64,000 nucleotides of DNA from Mycobacterium genavense ATCC 51234 (GCF_000526915.1 NZ_JAGZ01000008.1:124001-188000), one strand, 5' to 3'. Shown: positions 35,834-44,128, numbered from the stretch's first letter. Numbers and translations: made by a program. Notes: generated by a model from the letters alone, not told the origin.

Positions 35834-36994
35834 ATGTTCGCCCTGAACGACGACGAACGGGTCATCGCGGAGACGGCGGCCGCGTTCGCCGCCAAACGCA
35901 TAGCCCCGTACGCCCTGGAATGGGAAGCGACCCAACACTTCCCGACCGATGTGTTGCGCGAGGCCGCCGAGCTGGGCATGGCGGCGATCTACTGCCGCGA
36001 GGACGCCGGCGGCAGCGGGTTGCGCCGGCTGGACGGGGTGCGGATCTTCGAGCAGCTGGCCATTGCCGACCCCACCACGGCCGCCTTCCTGTCGATCCGC
36101 AACATGTGCGCGTGGATGATCGACAGCTTCGGCACCGACGAGCAACGCAAGGAATGGATTCCGCGGCTGACGTCGATGGATGCCATCGCCAGCTACTGCC
36201 TGACGGAGCCCGGCGCCGGATCCGATGCCAGCGCGTTGAGCACTCGTGCGGTCGCCCACGGTGGCGACTATGTGCTCGACGGTGTCAAGCAGTTCATCTC
36301 CGGTGCCGGCGCTTCCGACGTCTACGTGGTGATGGCAAGAACGGGCAGTGACGGTCCACGCGGGATCTCGACGTTCATCGTCGAAAAGGGCACGCCTGGG
36401 CTGTCTTTCGGCGCGCCCGAGGAGAAGATGGGCTGGCACGCCCAACCGACCGCACAGGTGATCTTCGACGGCGTACGGGTGCCTGCCGACGCGATGCTGG
36501 GCGGGGCCGAGGGCGAGGGTTCCGGCTTCGGCATCGCGATGAACGGCCTCAACGGCGGCCGGCTCAACATCGCGGCGTGTTCGCTGGGTGGCGCGCAGTT
36601 CGCCTTCGACAAGGCGGGTGCCTACGTGCGCGATCGGCAGGCATTCGGTTCTTCCCTGCTCGACGAGCCGACCATCCGATTCACCCTGGCCGACATGGCC
36701 ACCGGACTGGAAACGTCGCGAATGATGTTGTGGCGGGCGGCGAGTGCGTTGGACGCGGGCGACCCCGACAGGGTCGAGCTGTGCGCGATGGCCAAACGCT
36801 ACCTCACCGACACCTGCTTCGACGTCGCGGACAAAGCGCTGCAACTGCATGGGGGCTACGGCTACCTGCGCGAGTACGGTCTGGAAAAGATCGTCCGCGA
36901 TCTTCGGGTGCACCGAATTCTCGAGGGGACCAACGAAATCATGCGGGTGGTCATCGGTCGCGCCGAGGCCGGCCGCTTCCGAGCCACCGCTTAG
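35834..36994 (+). CDS. fadE9: Acyl-CoA dehydrogenase, valine pathway (isobutyryl-CoA type)
   Basis: A flavin-dependent acyl-CoA dehydrogenase of 386 residues between mmsA and mmsB, the position of Rv0752c (fadE9), so isobutyryl-CoA is the expected substrate. The family motifs are S-Y-C-L-T-E-P-G-A-G-S-D (FAD/substrate), I-S-G-A-G-A-S-D-V-Y, the R-x-A-F-G region and L-Q-L-H-G-G-Y-G-Y with a likely catalytic acid region near I-L-E-G-T-N-E-I-M-R. ATG 35834 is 4 nt after the mmsA stop, so it is translated in the same operon. The frame is intact. Confidence 0.9.
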   Translation: MFALNDDERVIAETAAAFAAKRIAPYALEWEATQHFPTDVLREAAELGMAAIYCREDAGGSGLRRLDGVRIFEQLAIADPTTAAFLSIRNMCAWMIDSFGTDEQRKEWIPRLTSMDAIASYCLTEPGAGSDASALSTRAVAHGGDYVLDGVKQFISGAGASDVYVVMARTGSDGPRGISTFIVEKGTPGLSFGAPEEKMGWHAQPTAQVIFDGVRVPADAMLGGAEGEGSGFGIAMNGLNGGRLNIAACSLGGAQFAFDKAGAYVRDRQAFGSSLLDEPTIRFTLADMATGLETSRMMLWRAASALDAGDPDRVELCAMAKRYLTDTCFDVADKALQLHGGYGYLREYGLEKIVRDLRVHRILEGTNEIMRVVIGRAEAGRFRATA

Positions 36995-37004
36995 AAAGGC
37001 AGCA

Positions 37005-37886
37005 ATGACAGAGCCTTTGAAGATCGCCTTCTTGGGGCTGGGGAACATGGGCGCGCCGATGTCGGCGAACCTGCTGGGCGCCGGCCACACCGTGCGCGGG
37101 TTCGACCCGGTGCCCGCCGCGGCGGCGGCCGCGGCCGAAGGCGGCGTCGAGGTCTTCGACACCGCCGCCGATGCGGTGACCGAGGCCGACGTGGTGATCA
37201 CCATGCTGCCCAACGGCGACATCGTCAAACGCTGCTACGCCGAGGTGCTGCCGGCCGCACGCGAGGGTGCGTTGTTCATCGACAGCTCCACGATCTCGGT
37301 CAACGACGCCCGCGAGGTGCACGCGCAGGCCCAGGCGCACGGGGTCGCCCAGGTGGACGCGCCGGTCTCCGGCGGGGTGAAGGGCGCCGTCGCCGGGACG
37401 CTGGCATTCATGGTGGGTGGCGAAGAGTCGGCGATGCAACGAGCCCGGCCGGTGCTGGAACCCATGGCGGGCAAGATCATTCACTGCGGCGCCGCCGGCG
37501 CGGGCCAGGCCGCCAAGGTGTGCAACAACATGGTGCTGGCGGTGCAACAGATCGCGGTCGGCGAGGCGTTCGTGCTGGCCGAAAAGCTCGGGCTGTCGGC
37601 GCAGTCGCTGTTCGACGTGATCACCGGCGCGACCGGCAACTGCCGGGCGGTGCACACCAATTGCCCGGTGCCGGGCCCGGTTCCGACGTCGCCGGCCAAC
37701 AATGACTTCAAGCCGGGCTTCGCGACCGCCCTGATGAACAAGGACCTGGGTCTGGCGATGGACGCGGTAACCTCGACCGGCTCGTCGGCTCCGCTGGGCC
37801 GCCACGCCGCCGAGATCTACGCGAAGTTCGCCGCCTCCCATGCCGACAAGGATTTCAGCGCCGTCATAGAGATGCTGCGCGGCTGA
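37005..37886 (+). CDS. mmsB: 3-hydroxyisobutyrate dehydrogenase
   Basis: MmsB oxidises 3-hydroxyisobutyrate to methylmalonate semialdehyde with NAD+. The 293-residue protein has the Rossmann motif F-L-G-L-G-N-M-G-A-P-M, the substrate loop D-A-P-V-S-G-G-V-K-G-A and catalytic Lys in G-A-G-Q-A-A-K-V-C-N-N. ATG 37005 follows AGAAAGGCAG and lies 10 nt after the acyl-CoA dehydrogenase. Its product would feed MmsA, which is broken here, so valine breakdown stops at the semialdehyde unless another dehydrogenase acts. Confidence 0.92.
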   Translation: MTEPLKIAFLGLGNMGAPMSANLLGAGHTVRGFDPVPAAAAAAAEGGVEVFDTAADAVTEADVVITMLPNGDIVKRCYAEVLPAAREGALFIDSSTISVNDAREVHAQAQAHGVAQVDAPVSGGVKGAVAGTLAFMVGGEESAMQRARPVLEPMAGKIIHCGAAGAGQAAKVCNNMVLAVQQIAVGEAFVLAEKLGLSAQSLFDVITGATGNCRAVHTNCPVPGPVPTSPANNDFKPGFATALMNKDLGLAMDAVTSTGSSAPLGRHAAEIYAKFAASHADKDFSAVIEMLRG

Positions 37887-37923
37887 CGACTTAGGCAATG
37901 CGGTTGTCTCCGAGGAGTGTTCG

Positions 37924-38292
37924 ATGATCGAAGTATTGGACGACATGCCGGCGGGTGTCACCGGCATCCGCGTTTCCGGCCGGCTGAACAGCGACGATCT
38001 GCGCGACTTCAAGCCCGCCATGGAAGAGCTCGTCAAAACCGACGAGATCAGGATCGTGGAGGTCATCGCGTCCGATTACGAGGGCTTCGGATCCGGCGGG
38101 CTGGTCGAGGATCTGAAGTTGGGGCTGGGCGCCGTATTCAGACATCATTCGGCGTTCAAGCGGATCGCGGTCGTGTCCGACAAGGAGTGGGTCGGCCACA
38201 CCCTGCACGCGCTGGCGTGGATGATTCCCGGCGAGCTCGCCGTGTTCGGGCTCGACGAACTCGAACGCGCCAAGCAGTGGGCCGCCGGCTGA
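37924..38292 (+). CDS. SpoIIAA/STAS-like small protein
   Basis: A 122-residue cytoplasmic protein of the SpoIIAA-like (STAS/DUF3478) type, beginning M-I-E-V-L-D-D-M-P-A-G-V-T-G-I. The fold is alpha/beta, with a conserved W in E-W-V-G-H-T-L. It lies 37 nt after mmsB on the same strand but has no known link to valine breakdown. The phosphorylatable Ser of true anti-anti-sigma factors is not obvious. Function unknown. It converges with the MarR gene, its stop abutting the MarR stop. Confidence 0.75.
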   Translation: MIEVLDDMPAGVTGIRVSGRLNSDDLRDFKPAMEELVKTDEIRIVEVIASDYEGFGSGGLVEDLKLGLGAVFRHHSAFKRIAVVSDKEWVGHTLHALAWMIPGELAVFGLDELERAKQWAAG

Positions 38293-38293
38293 C

Positions 38294-38794
38294 CTAGAAG
38301 TCGCCGGCGTTGCGGCGCAAGGTCTCGATCGATGCCACCAGCGCCTGCGATTCGGCGGTATCCATGCCGATGTCGGCGAACACCTGCTCGTTGAGCGTGA
38401 CGGTGGCGTCCTCCACGGTCGACCGGCCGAGCTCGGTGATCTGCACCAGCGTGGTGCGCCCGTCGGTGGGGTGCGGCAGCCGCCGCACCAGTCCGTCGGC
38501 CTCCAGCCGGCGGATCGCATGGCTGACGCTGGTGACATGGACCTGTAGCCGGTCGGACGCCTTGGTGATGGGCAGCGCCCCGGTCCGGCTGAACGCGAGC
38601 AGCCGCAGCAACTCATAGCGCGAGAAACTCAGGTCATAGGGCCGCAGCGCCGTCTCCACCCGCGCCAGCAGGATCTGATGCGCACGCATCACCGAAGTCA
38701 GTGCGACCATGCCCTGCGACACGTCGCCCCAGCCCGCACGCTCCCAATTGGTGCGCGCGGCAGCGATCGGGTCACGCTTCTTGTCCGGGGCCAC
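38294..38794 (-). CDS. MarR-family transcriptional regulator (Rv0737-like)
   Basis: A 166-residue winged-helix regulator. The DNA-binding region has S-F-S-R-Y-E-L-L-R-L-L-A-F and the recognition helix near I-T-K-A-S-D-R-L-Q-V-H-V-T-S-V-S-H-A-I-R-R-L. The wing is at P-H-P-T-D-G-R-T. In the M. tuberculosis order this type of gene (Rv0737) follows sigL-rslA; here four biosynthetic genes lie between. It shares the strand with them and starts (GTG 38794) 59 nt after the last, so it may be co-transcribed or have its own promoter. A palindromic site just upstream is a good autoregulation site. Ligand unknown. Confidence 0.88.
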   Translation of the reverse strand: MAPDKKRDPIAAARTNWERAGWGDVSQGMVALTSVMRAHQILLARVETALRPYDLSFSRYELLRLLAFSRTGALPITKASDRLQVHVTSVSHAIRRLEADGLVRRLPHPTDGRTTLVQITELGRSTVEDATVTLNEQVFADIGMDTAESQALVASIETLRRNAGDF

Positions 38795-38805
38795 GCCTTT
38801 TCATA

Positions 38806-38821
38806 CCGCACTTGCGGCAAG
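38806..38821. promoter_or_regulatory. Overlapping palindromes before the MarR gene (possible operator)
   Basis: CCGCACTTGCGGCAAG contains two overlapping inverted repeats: CCGCA-CT-TGCGG at 38806-38817 and CTTGC-G-GCAAG at 38811-38821. The site lies 12-27 nt upstream of the MarR GTG, between it and the stop of the aminotransferase gene. MarR proteins bind palindromes of about this size, and most repress their own gene. Assignment is by position only. Confidence 0.45.
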
Positions 38822-38853
38822 AGCGGGTCGACTGACCCGATTCGACGGCTGCT

Positions 38854-39891
38854 TTATTTGCCCACCGCGGACAGCACCGCCAACGTGGATGCGCGGCTGC
38901 CCACGGTAATCCGCGCACCGCCGTCCGGATAGCAACGCACCCGAAGCCCGCTGTCGGCGAACACCTCGCTCCACTGCCGGCCCAGCGCGGTCTTCGCCGG
39001 CAGGTACATGAAGTTGGCGTGCGCGTCGGTCGTGTATATCCCGAGCGCGGACAGTCGCATCCGCAAGTACCGCCGTTCGGCGGTGATCATCCGGATCCGT
39101 TGCAGCAGTTCGTCTTCGGCGTTGTATGATGCGGCGACGGCGGGCAGGCTGGTCATCGCGATACCGAACGGCAGCTGGTGCGACCACATCGTCGCGGCCA
39201 GCTCGGGTGCCGCCACCCCATAACCGATCCGCAGCCCGGCCAGCCCGTACGCCTTGGAAAACGTCCGTACCACGACCACATTGGGGAATCGCCGCGCCAG
39301 CGCCGCCACCTCGACCCGGTGTTCGGGCGCGGCGAACTCGATGTACGCCTCGTCGAGCAGCACGATGGTCTCGCGAGGCACCCGGCGCAGGAACCGGAAC
39401 AGATGTGACGTCGGCTCCAGCGTGCCGGTGGGGTTGTGCGGCCGGCACACCACGACGACGCGGGCACTGGCGGCCGCGGTGCCCAGCCGCTCGAGGTCGT
39501 TGTGGCCGGCCTTGTTCAGCGGCACCGTCACCGAGTTCAATCGGGCCATCTGCGCGATGATCGGGTAGCCGTCGAAGGTGGGCGCCGACATGACCATCGA
39601 GTCGCCCGGAACGGTCAGTGCCTGCAGCGCCTGCAACACCACCCCGGTCGCGCCGGCGCCCAGCACCACCTGCTCGGAGCCGACGCCGATGCGGCTTGCG
39701 ATCAGGTTGCGTAACCGCTCGGGCAGAAACTCCGGATACCGGTTGGCCGCATCGATCGACTTGACCAGCACCGACCGTACCGCAGGAAGCGGCGGGAACG
39801 GATTTTCGTTGAGCGACAAGGCCAGTGGATCGATCGCGTGCGGGACCGAGTCATCGACCTCAGCGGTGGCGGAGCTTGCGACGGGTCGCAT
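38854..39891 (-). CDS. HisC-like PLP-dependent aminotransferase of the SigL-linked operon
   Basis: A fold-type I PLP enzyme of 345 residues related to histidinol-phosphate aminotransferase. It has L-S-L-N-E-N-P-F-P-P near the N-terminus, the cofactor motif L-G-A-G-A-T-G-V, R-P-H-N-P-T-G-T, the Asp region L-L-D-E-A-Y-I-E-F and the PLP Lys in T-F-S-K-A-Y-G-L-A-G-L-R. It is intact. Its ATG at 39891 overlaps the stop of the KASIII-like gene as TGATG. It is probably not the biosynthetic HisC, since it sits at the end of a secondary-type operon. It likely aminates a ketone made by the ThDP enzyme or ketosynthase-like protein. A decarboxylating (CobD-like) role cannot be ruled out. Confidence 0.85.
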   Translation of the reverse strand: MRPVASSATAEVDDSVPHAIDPLALSLNENPFPPLPAVRSVLVKSIDAANRYPEFLPERLRNLIASRIGVGSEQVVLGAGATGVVLQALQALTVPGDSMVMSAPTFDGYPIIAQMARLNSVTVPLNKAGHNDLERLGTAAASARVVVVCRPHNPTGTLEPTSHLFRFLRRVPRETIVLLDEAYIEFAAPEHRVEVAALARRFPNVVVVRTFSKAYGLAGLRIGYGVAAPELAATMWSHQLPFGIAMTSLPAVAASYNAEDELLQRIRMITAERRYLRMRLSALGIYTTDAHANFMYLPAKTALGRQWSEVFADSGLRVRCYPDGGARITVGSRASTLAVLSAVGK

Positions 39892-40910
39892 CAGTCTCGC
39901 CCGCCCCAGCGCACCGCCGCCGCACCGGCGAAGTCGCCGGCGTGGGCGAAGCCCGCCATCAGCACCACGTCACCGGACTTGAGCTGGCCGTCGGATATCG
40001 CGCGATCCAGGTTGATCGGGATGCCGGCGCCGAACAGGTTGCCGCACTCCTCGAAGGTGTCCCGGTGACGTTCCGGCGGCAACTCGAGCGCATCGCGCCA
40101 GTTGCGCAGAAACGCACGGTTCGGCTGGTTGGTGACCATCAGATCGATGTCTTTGGCGGGCACGCCGATTCGGTCACAGACCGCCAGCGCCACCTCGGGA
40201 ACCTGGCGGTTGCCGCGGGCCAGCACCTTGGTGATCTTGCTTTCGGTGAAGCCGATGCTGCCCTCGCCGGGACCCGCCTGCCACCACTTGCGGGGCGGAT
40301 CGAACGACAGCGTCATCTCCCCCGCGAATTCACCGTAGGTGCGGCACTCGACGTCGAGGATCGGCGACCGATCGCCCACCGTAACCAGTCCGACCGCCGC
40401 ACCGTCACCGGGTACGGCCGATTGCGCCTTGCGCCGAATCGTGGACTGGTCGAAGAACTGGCCGGCCGCGTTCTGCGCGATCGCGATCAGCGCGGTGTGC
40501 CCTTCGCCGGACGCCAGCAGTTTGCGGGCCACGTTGAGCGCCAACACAAATGCCGCACATCCACCGTTGTTCAGGTCCAGCACCCACGACGGCCGCAGGC
40601 CCAGCCGGTGGGCGATGCCGCCGCCCTGGCCGTAGAACGCCATGTCGGGTACCTGAGTGTGGGTGATCAACACGTCCGCACCCTCGACGACGTCGTGGCC
40701 GTGCCGCTCGATCAGACCTTGGGCCGCGCGTTCGATCATGTCGATCGAACTCTCGTCGGGCCCGACGTGATGGCGAAACTTCGGAGCCCGGAACATCACG
40801 TTCTCCCGGAGCTCGTCGGATTCGGCGAACTGGGCGTAATACTCGGCCGGGATCGGCTCGCCGGGCAGGTAGGTGGAGACGTCGATCAGGCTGACATTCG
40901 GAGTACCCAT
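39891..40910 (-). CDS. KASIII-like (thiolase fold) enzyme with Asn in place of the catalytic His
   Basis: A 339-residue thiolase-fold protein of the 3-oxoacyl-ACP synthase III type. The nucleophilic Cys is in N-N-G-G-C-A-A-F. The Asn of the C-H-N triad is in E-E-C-G-N-L-F-G-A. Where the His lies in the usual H-Q-A-N/P-N motif this protein reads T-N-Q-P-N-R-A-F, so the His is replaced by Asn. That would weaken decarboxylation of a malonyl donor and suggests a changed reaction, such as acyl transfer or condensation without decarboxylation. ATG 40910 is 7 nt after the SRPBCC gene. It ends coupled to the aminotransferase. FabH in primary metabolism is encoded elsewhere. Confidence 0.85.
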   Translation of the reverse strand: MGTPNVSLIDVSTYLPGEPIPAEYYAQFAESDELRENVMFRAPKFRHHVGPDESSIDMIERAAQGLIERHGHDVVEGADVLITHTQVPDMAFYGQGGGIAHRLGLRPSWVLDLNNGGCAAFVLALNVARKLLASGEGHTALIAIAQNAAGQFFDQSTIRRKAQSAVPGDGAAVGLVTVGDRSPILDVECRTYGEFAGEMTLSFDPPRKWWQAGPGEGSIGFTESKITKVLARGNRQVPEVALAVCDRIGVPAKDIDLMVTNQPNRAFLRNWRDALELPPERHRDTFEECGNLFGAGIPINLDRAISDGQLKSGDVVLMAGFAHAGDFAGAAAVRWGGRD

Positions 40911-40917
40911 GGTTCGC

Positions 40918-41565
40918 TCATCTCATCCAGTCGGGGGTCACCGGCAGGCCGTTGTGGTGGCGGTACTCGGCGATTGCCTTGAGGTTCTTCAATTCCAGCA
41001 GGTGGCCTGCGCCGAACATGTCCCAGAAGTCGCCGACCCACACCGGGCGCTGCGCCGGTGCCGTCTCGGGATACGGGTTGTGGTCGTAGAACGGGTGATG
41101 GCAATTGGTCCACAGCACAACCGAACCCGGCTTGTCGAGCACCAGCTGCGCGTCGATCACCCGCATCAGATAGATCATCCACAGGTGCTTGCCTTGATCC
41201 CACGCGCAGTGGTAGTCGACGGTGCGGGACTGCTCGTTGGCGACGGTGCGGGTGTAGATCTCGGTCTCCGAGCCGAGCCGATCGTAGGCCAGCCACAGGC
41301 CGGGCTCGTCGGTCTCGGTGAAACCGCGCAGACTGTAGGTCCACTCTTCGAGGCTGCGGGTGTCGGACAGATACTCGTACAGCTCGTCGGGCGGGCAGTC
41401 GATGTAATCGTTGACGGTGCAATACTCACCGAAGACCTGATCGTGCGGGTACACCGATCGCATCATGTCCATGATGATCGGGGTGGCCTGCTCGCGGGGG
41501 CTGGTTTCGATGCGCGTGACCCCGTCGATGAGGTCGGGAATGTCTTCAAGCGCTGGCAGCGACAT
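40918..41565 (-). CDS. SRPBCC/polyketide-cyclase-like protein of the SigL-linked operon
   Basis: A 215-residue protein with the helix-grip pattern of SRPBCC (START/cyclase-like) proteins, recognised by residues such as I-D-C-P-P-D-E-L-Y-E-Y-L-S-D near residue 55 and alternating strands afterwards. Such proteins bind hydrophobic small molecules and include aromatase/cyclases. The conserved aromatic-rich stretch C-H-H-P-F-Y-D-H-N-P-Y may bind metal or substrate. ATG 41565 overlaps the upstream ThDP gene by 20 nt. An upstream in-frame start would add 14 residues but overlaps further. Function in the pathway is likely cyclisation or carrier binding, by inference only. Confidence 0.72.
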   Translation of the reverse strand: MSLPALEDIPDLIDGVTRIETSPREQATPIIMDMMRSVYPHDQVFGEYCTVNDYIDCPPDELYEYLSDTRSLEEWTYSLRGFTETDEPGLWLAYDRLGSETEIYTRTVANEQSRTVDYHCAWDQGKHLWMIYLMRVIDAQLVLDKPGSVVLWTNCHHPFYDHNPYPETAPAQRPVWVGDFWDMFGAGHLLELKNLKAIAEYRHHNGLPVTPDWMR

Positions 41566-43288
41566 TGGTGCATTTCTCCTTAACGGTCGGAATCTCGCTA
41601 ATGGCAATAGTTTCCGTCTTTGCTGCGGTGAGAAACGGTGCGAACGGCGGAATTTCGTCGGCGGCGCACTCGATGCTGACCACCGCCGGGCCGTCGAAGC
41701 GCAGCGCTTCCCCCAGCGCGGCGGCGAGTCCTTCCGCGTCGCCGACGTCGATCGACGTCAGGCCCGGGAACATGGCCGCCAGCCCGGCACCGAGCCGGCT
41801 GGGCCGAAATCGGTTGTAACTGTAGAGATTGTCGTAGAACAGCTGCTCGCGCGTCACGCACATGGCGTGCGCGTTGTTGTTGAACAACACGAACGTCACC
41901 GGCAGCCGGTATTGCACCGCGGTGTGGACTTCCATGCCGTGCATGAAAAACGCTCCGTCGCCGGCGATCACCACGGTTCGTCCACTGGGACGTCCGCTGT
42001 TGGCCCGCCCGAATGCCATTCCGATGCCGGCCCCGAAGCTGTAACCCATGCCGCCCATACCGAGTGCGACGGTGAATCTGCCGCCGCGCCGCGCCGGTAG
42101 GTAATGCACCGCGGACGCACCGGTGTTGCCCGCGTCGACCACGATGTCGGCGCCGTCGGGCAACACGTTGTTGAGCACCGCCATGGCGTCGCGATAGCGC
42201 AGGCCCGCACCGACCCACGACGGGGGCGTCAGCTCGGAGCGGGACACGACGTCGGGTACCCGGACGCCGGTAGGCCGTCCACTGCCGGACAGTGCGTCCG
42301 TCAGCATGCGCAGCGAGGCCCGCAGGTCGTCCGTGTGCACATGCGTGCAAGAAACATAGGGCTGCGCGGCGCCGATCGACAGTGTGCGCACCTTCGCCAG
42401 GGCGTCGTCGAGCCCGGCACGAGCGGTGACCGACAGCCGGGATCCGACCACCAGGCACACGGCGCTGGCGGCTACCGCTTCGGCCACCCCCGGGTGGCCC
42501 ATTACACCGGTTACTCCCAGCGCGGACGAAGAGCCGAATCCCGGTGTGCCGGAAGTATCTTTGGCGTCGGGCACGGTGGCTACCCGGGCCCGCAGCAAGG
42601 CGCGCAGCTCCTCGAGCTCGGTGCGGGCGTTGTCACGGGCCACCTGCTCGCCGGCGATGATGGTGATCAGTCCGGTGACGTTGCGCAGCACCGGAATGAT
42701 CGGTTGCGGGTTTCCGATCGGCCGTGGGTCGTCACCGATGGCGCCGATTCGATCGGCGTAGACGAACGCCTGTTGAATATCCTTGGGTAACAACAGGACT
42801 GCTGGCCCTCCGGTGCGCGCCGCGGTGATCGCCCGGCGCAGCGCCGCGCCGATGTCGGCCGGCCGCAGCACCCGCTCGCAGGACACCGAAACCGCGGAGA
42901 ACACGGCCTCGGCGTTCAGCGATCCATTGTTTCCACTGGTGTCCTGAAAACTGCCGCGGCCATCCATCGTCGCCGGGGCCTGACCGACCAGCGCCAGCAC
43001 CGGAACCCGGCTTGTCAACGACTCCCCAAGTGCCGCTACAAGATTCAGTGCTCCGCCACCCGAGGTCGCGGCCACCACACCCAAACCGGCGCCGCTGCGG
43101 CTGTACCCGTCGGCCATGGTGGCGGCCGAGAATTCATGCTTGGCCAGGACGGCGGTGAGTTCGGAGCGGAAATGCGCGGCGTCGTAAAGGTCTTCGATGT
43201 TGGCGCCGTCCACCCCGAAGATGTGGTCCACGCCGATCGACGCGAGGCATTCGACGATCTGGTCAACAACCCGGTGCTTCCGAGGCAT
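41546..43288 (-). CDS. ThDP-dependent enzyme (acetolactate synthase/decarboxylase type)
   Basis: A 580-residue thiamine-diphosphate enzyme with the three usual domains. The N-terminal pyrimidine-binding domain has the activating Glu in L-A-K-H-E-F-S-A-A-T-M-A-D-G-Y. The middle domain covers about residues 190-330. The C-terminal PP domain has G-D-G-A-F-F-M-H-G-M-E and a closing N-N-N-A-H-A-M about 26 residues later, the metal/ThDP motif. It could decarboxylate a 2-keto acid and join the aldehyde to an acceptor, as acetolactate synthase does, but the substrate is unknown. ATG 43288 is the first gene of a four-gene operon behind a SigL-like promoter. The frame is intact. Confidence 0.87.
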   Translation of the reverse strand: MPRKHRVVDQIVECLASIGVDHIFGVDGANIEDLYDAAHFRSELTAVLAKHEFSAATMADGYSRSGAGLGVVAATSGGGALNLVAALGESLTSRVPVLALVGQAPATMDGRGSFQDTSGNNGSLNAEAVFSAVSVSCERVLRPADIGAALRRAITAARTGGPAVLLLPKDIQQAFVYADRIGAIGDDPRPIGNPQPIIPVLRNVTGLITIIAGEQVARDNARTELEELRALLRARVATVPDAKDTSGTPGFGSSSALGVTGVMGHPGVAEAVAASAVCLVVGSRLSVTARAGLDDALAKVRTLSIGAAQPYVSCTHVHTDDLRASLRMLTDALSGSGRPTGVRVPDVVSRSELTPPSWVGAGLRYRDAMAVLNNVLPDGADIVVDAGNTGASAVHYLPARRGGRFTVALGMGGMGYSFGAGIGMAFGRANSGRPSGRTVVIAGDGAFFMHGMEVHTAVQYRLPVTFVLFNNNAHAMCVTREQLFYDNLYSYNRFRPSRLGAGLAAMFPGLTSIDVGDAEGLAAALGEALRFDGPAVVSIECAADEIPPFAPFLTAAKTETIAISEIPTVKEKCTNVAASA

Positions 43289-43324
43289 CTGCTCTACCTA
43301 AGTTCGATTGAGACGATGCCTAAG

Positions 43325-43351
43325 GCACGAACCAGCCGAGCCGCCGGTTCA
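43325..43351 (-). promoter_or_regulatory. SigL-type promoter before the biosynthetic operon
   Basis: On the minus strand TGAACC (43351-43346), a 16-nt spacer and CGTGC (43329-43325) lie about 37 nt before the ThDP gene ATG. The SigL consensus reported for M. tuberculosis is TGAACC with a spacer of about 16-18 nt to CGTGT. The site is between rslA and the operon, and the same N16 spacing is found before sigL. Predicted transcript start near 43318 gives a 30-nt leader. Confidence 0.65.
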
Positions 43352-43360
43352 CCCGAGGGG

Positions 43361-44128
43361 TTACAGCGAACGCTGCAACAAAACCTGGCCGCTATCGGCG
43401 GCGACCACCTGCACGGCGGCGATCTGATCGACCGGTGTCGAGATGCTCGCGGCGGGCGTGGCGGTGTGACCGGGTTCGGCCACCCACGTCGCCAGGCGGG
43501 TCTGGCTGCCGTCGCGGCCGACGACCACCATCGCCAACGTGTCATGGTGCGCGTACGGCGGTGCCAGGCAGACGCACTGCAGGTTGATGGCCGTCCCCCA
43601 GTGCTGGCTGGAAATCTGCACCGTCGACGTCAGCAGGTTGGTACCCACTTGCGCCATCTCCGCGGACGCGGCCGCCTGCTGCGGAAGCGTCGCCGAGGGG
43701 GTATGACCCTGAATGCCGACGAACACCCCGATCGCCAGCACCGCGGCCGCGGCGGACGAGGCCACCCAGGTGATCGCCCGCGTGCGGCGGCGGCGCCAGG
43801 CCACCTTCGCCAGCAACGCCAGCAACGACGGCAGCAGCTCGGGCGAGGGCTCCGGCGCCGGCGGAACGTCGCCGGACTGCGCGATCGCGGCGACTTCCTC
43901 ACGGTCGAGTTGCGAAAGCAACGCCGGCACCCCGCTGAGCTCGGCGGCGGCCTCCCGGCATGCCGCGCACTGGCGCATGTGCTCTTCGAATTCGCGGCGG
44001 TCGACGGACGACAGCGATCCCAGCACGTATGCGGCATCCCACATCGCGTAGCGGTGATCGTCGCCCATGATCAGACCAAAGACCTCGTTGTCGCCGGGCG
44101 GGCCTACACCTCGTATCGGCGTCTTCAT
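43361..44128 (-). CDS. rslA: Zinc-type anti-sigma factor RslA
   Basis: RslA binds and inhibits SigL and releases it on oxidation. The 255-residue protein has the ZAS motif H-M-R-Q-C-A-A-C (His-x3-Cys-x2-Cys) near residue 50, one membrane segment around residues 120-140 (W-V-A-S-S-A-A-A-A-V-L-A-I) and an outer domain ending L-L-Q-R-S-L. I set the start at the third in-frame ATG (44128), 9 nt from AAGGAG; ATGs at 44137 and 44146 are alternatives. It follows sigL by about 90 nt. The conserved Cys and His residues are present, so redox control should work. Confidence 0.93.
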   Translation of the reverse strand: MKTPIRGVGPPGDNEVFGLIMGDDHRYAMWDAAYVLGSLSSVDRREFEEHMRQCAACREAAAELSGVPALLSQLDREEVAAIAQSGDVPPAPEPSPELLPSLLALLAKVAWRRRRTRAITWVASSAAAAVLAIGVFVGIQGHTPSATLPQQAAASAEMAQVGTNLLTSTVQISSQHWGTAINLQCVCLAPPYAHHDTLAMVVVGRDGSQTRLATWVAEPGHTATPAASISTPVDQIAAVQVVAADSGQVLLQRSL

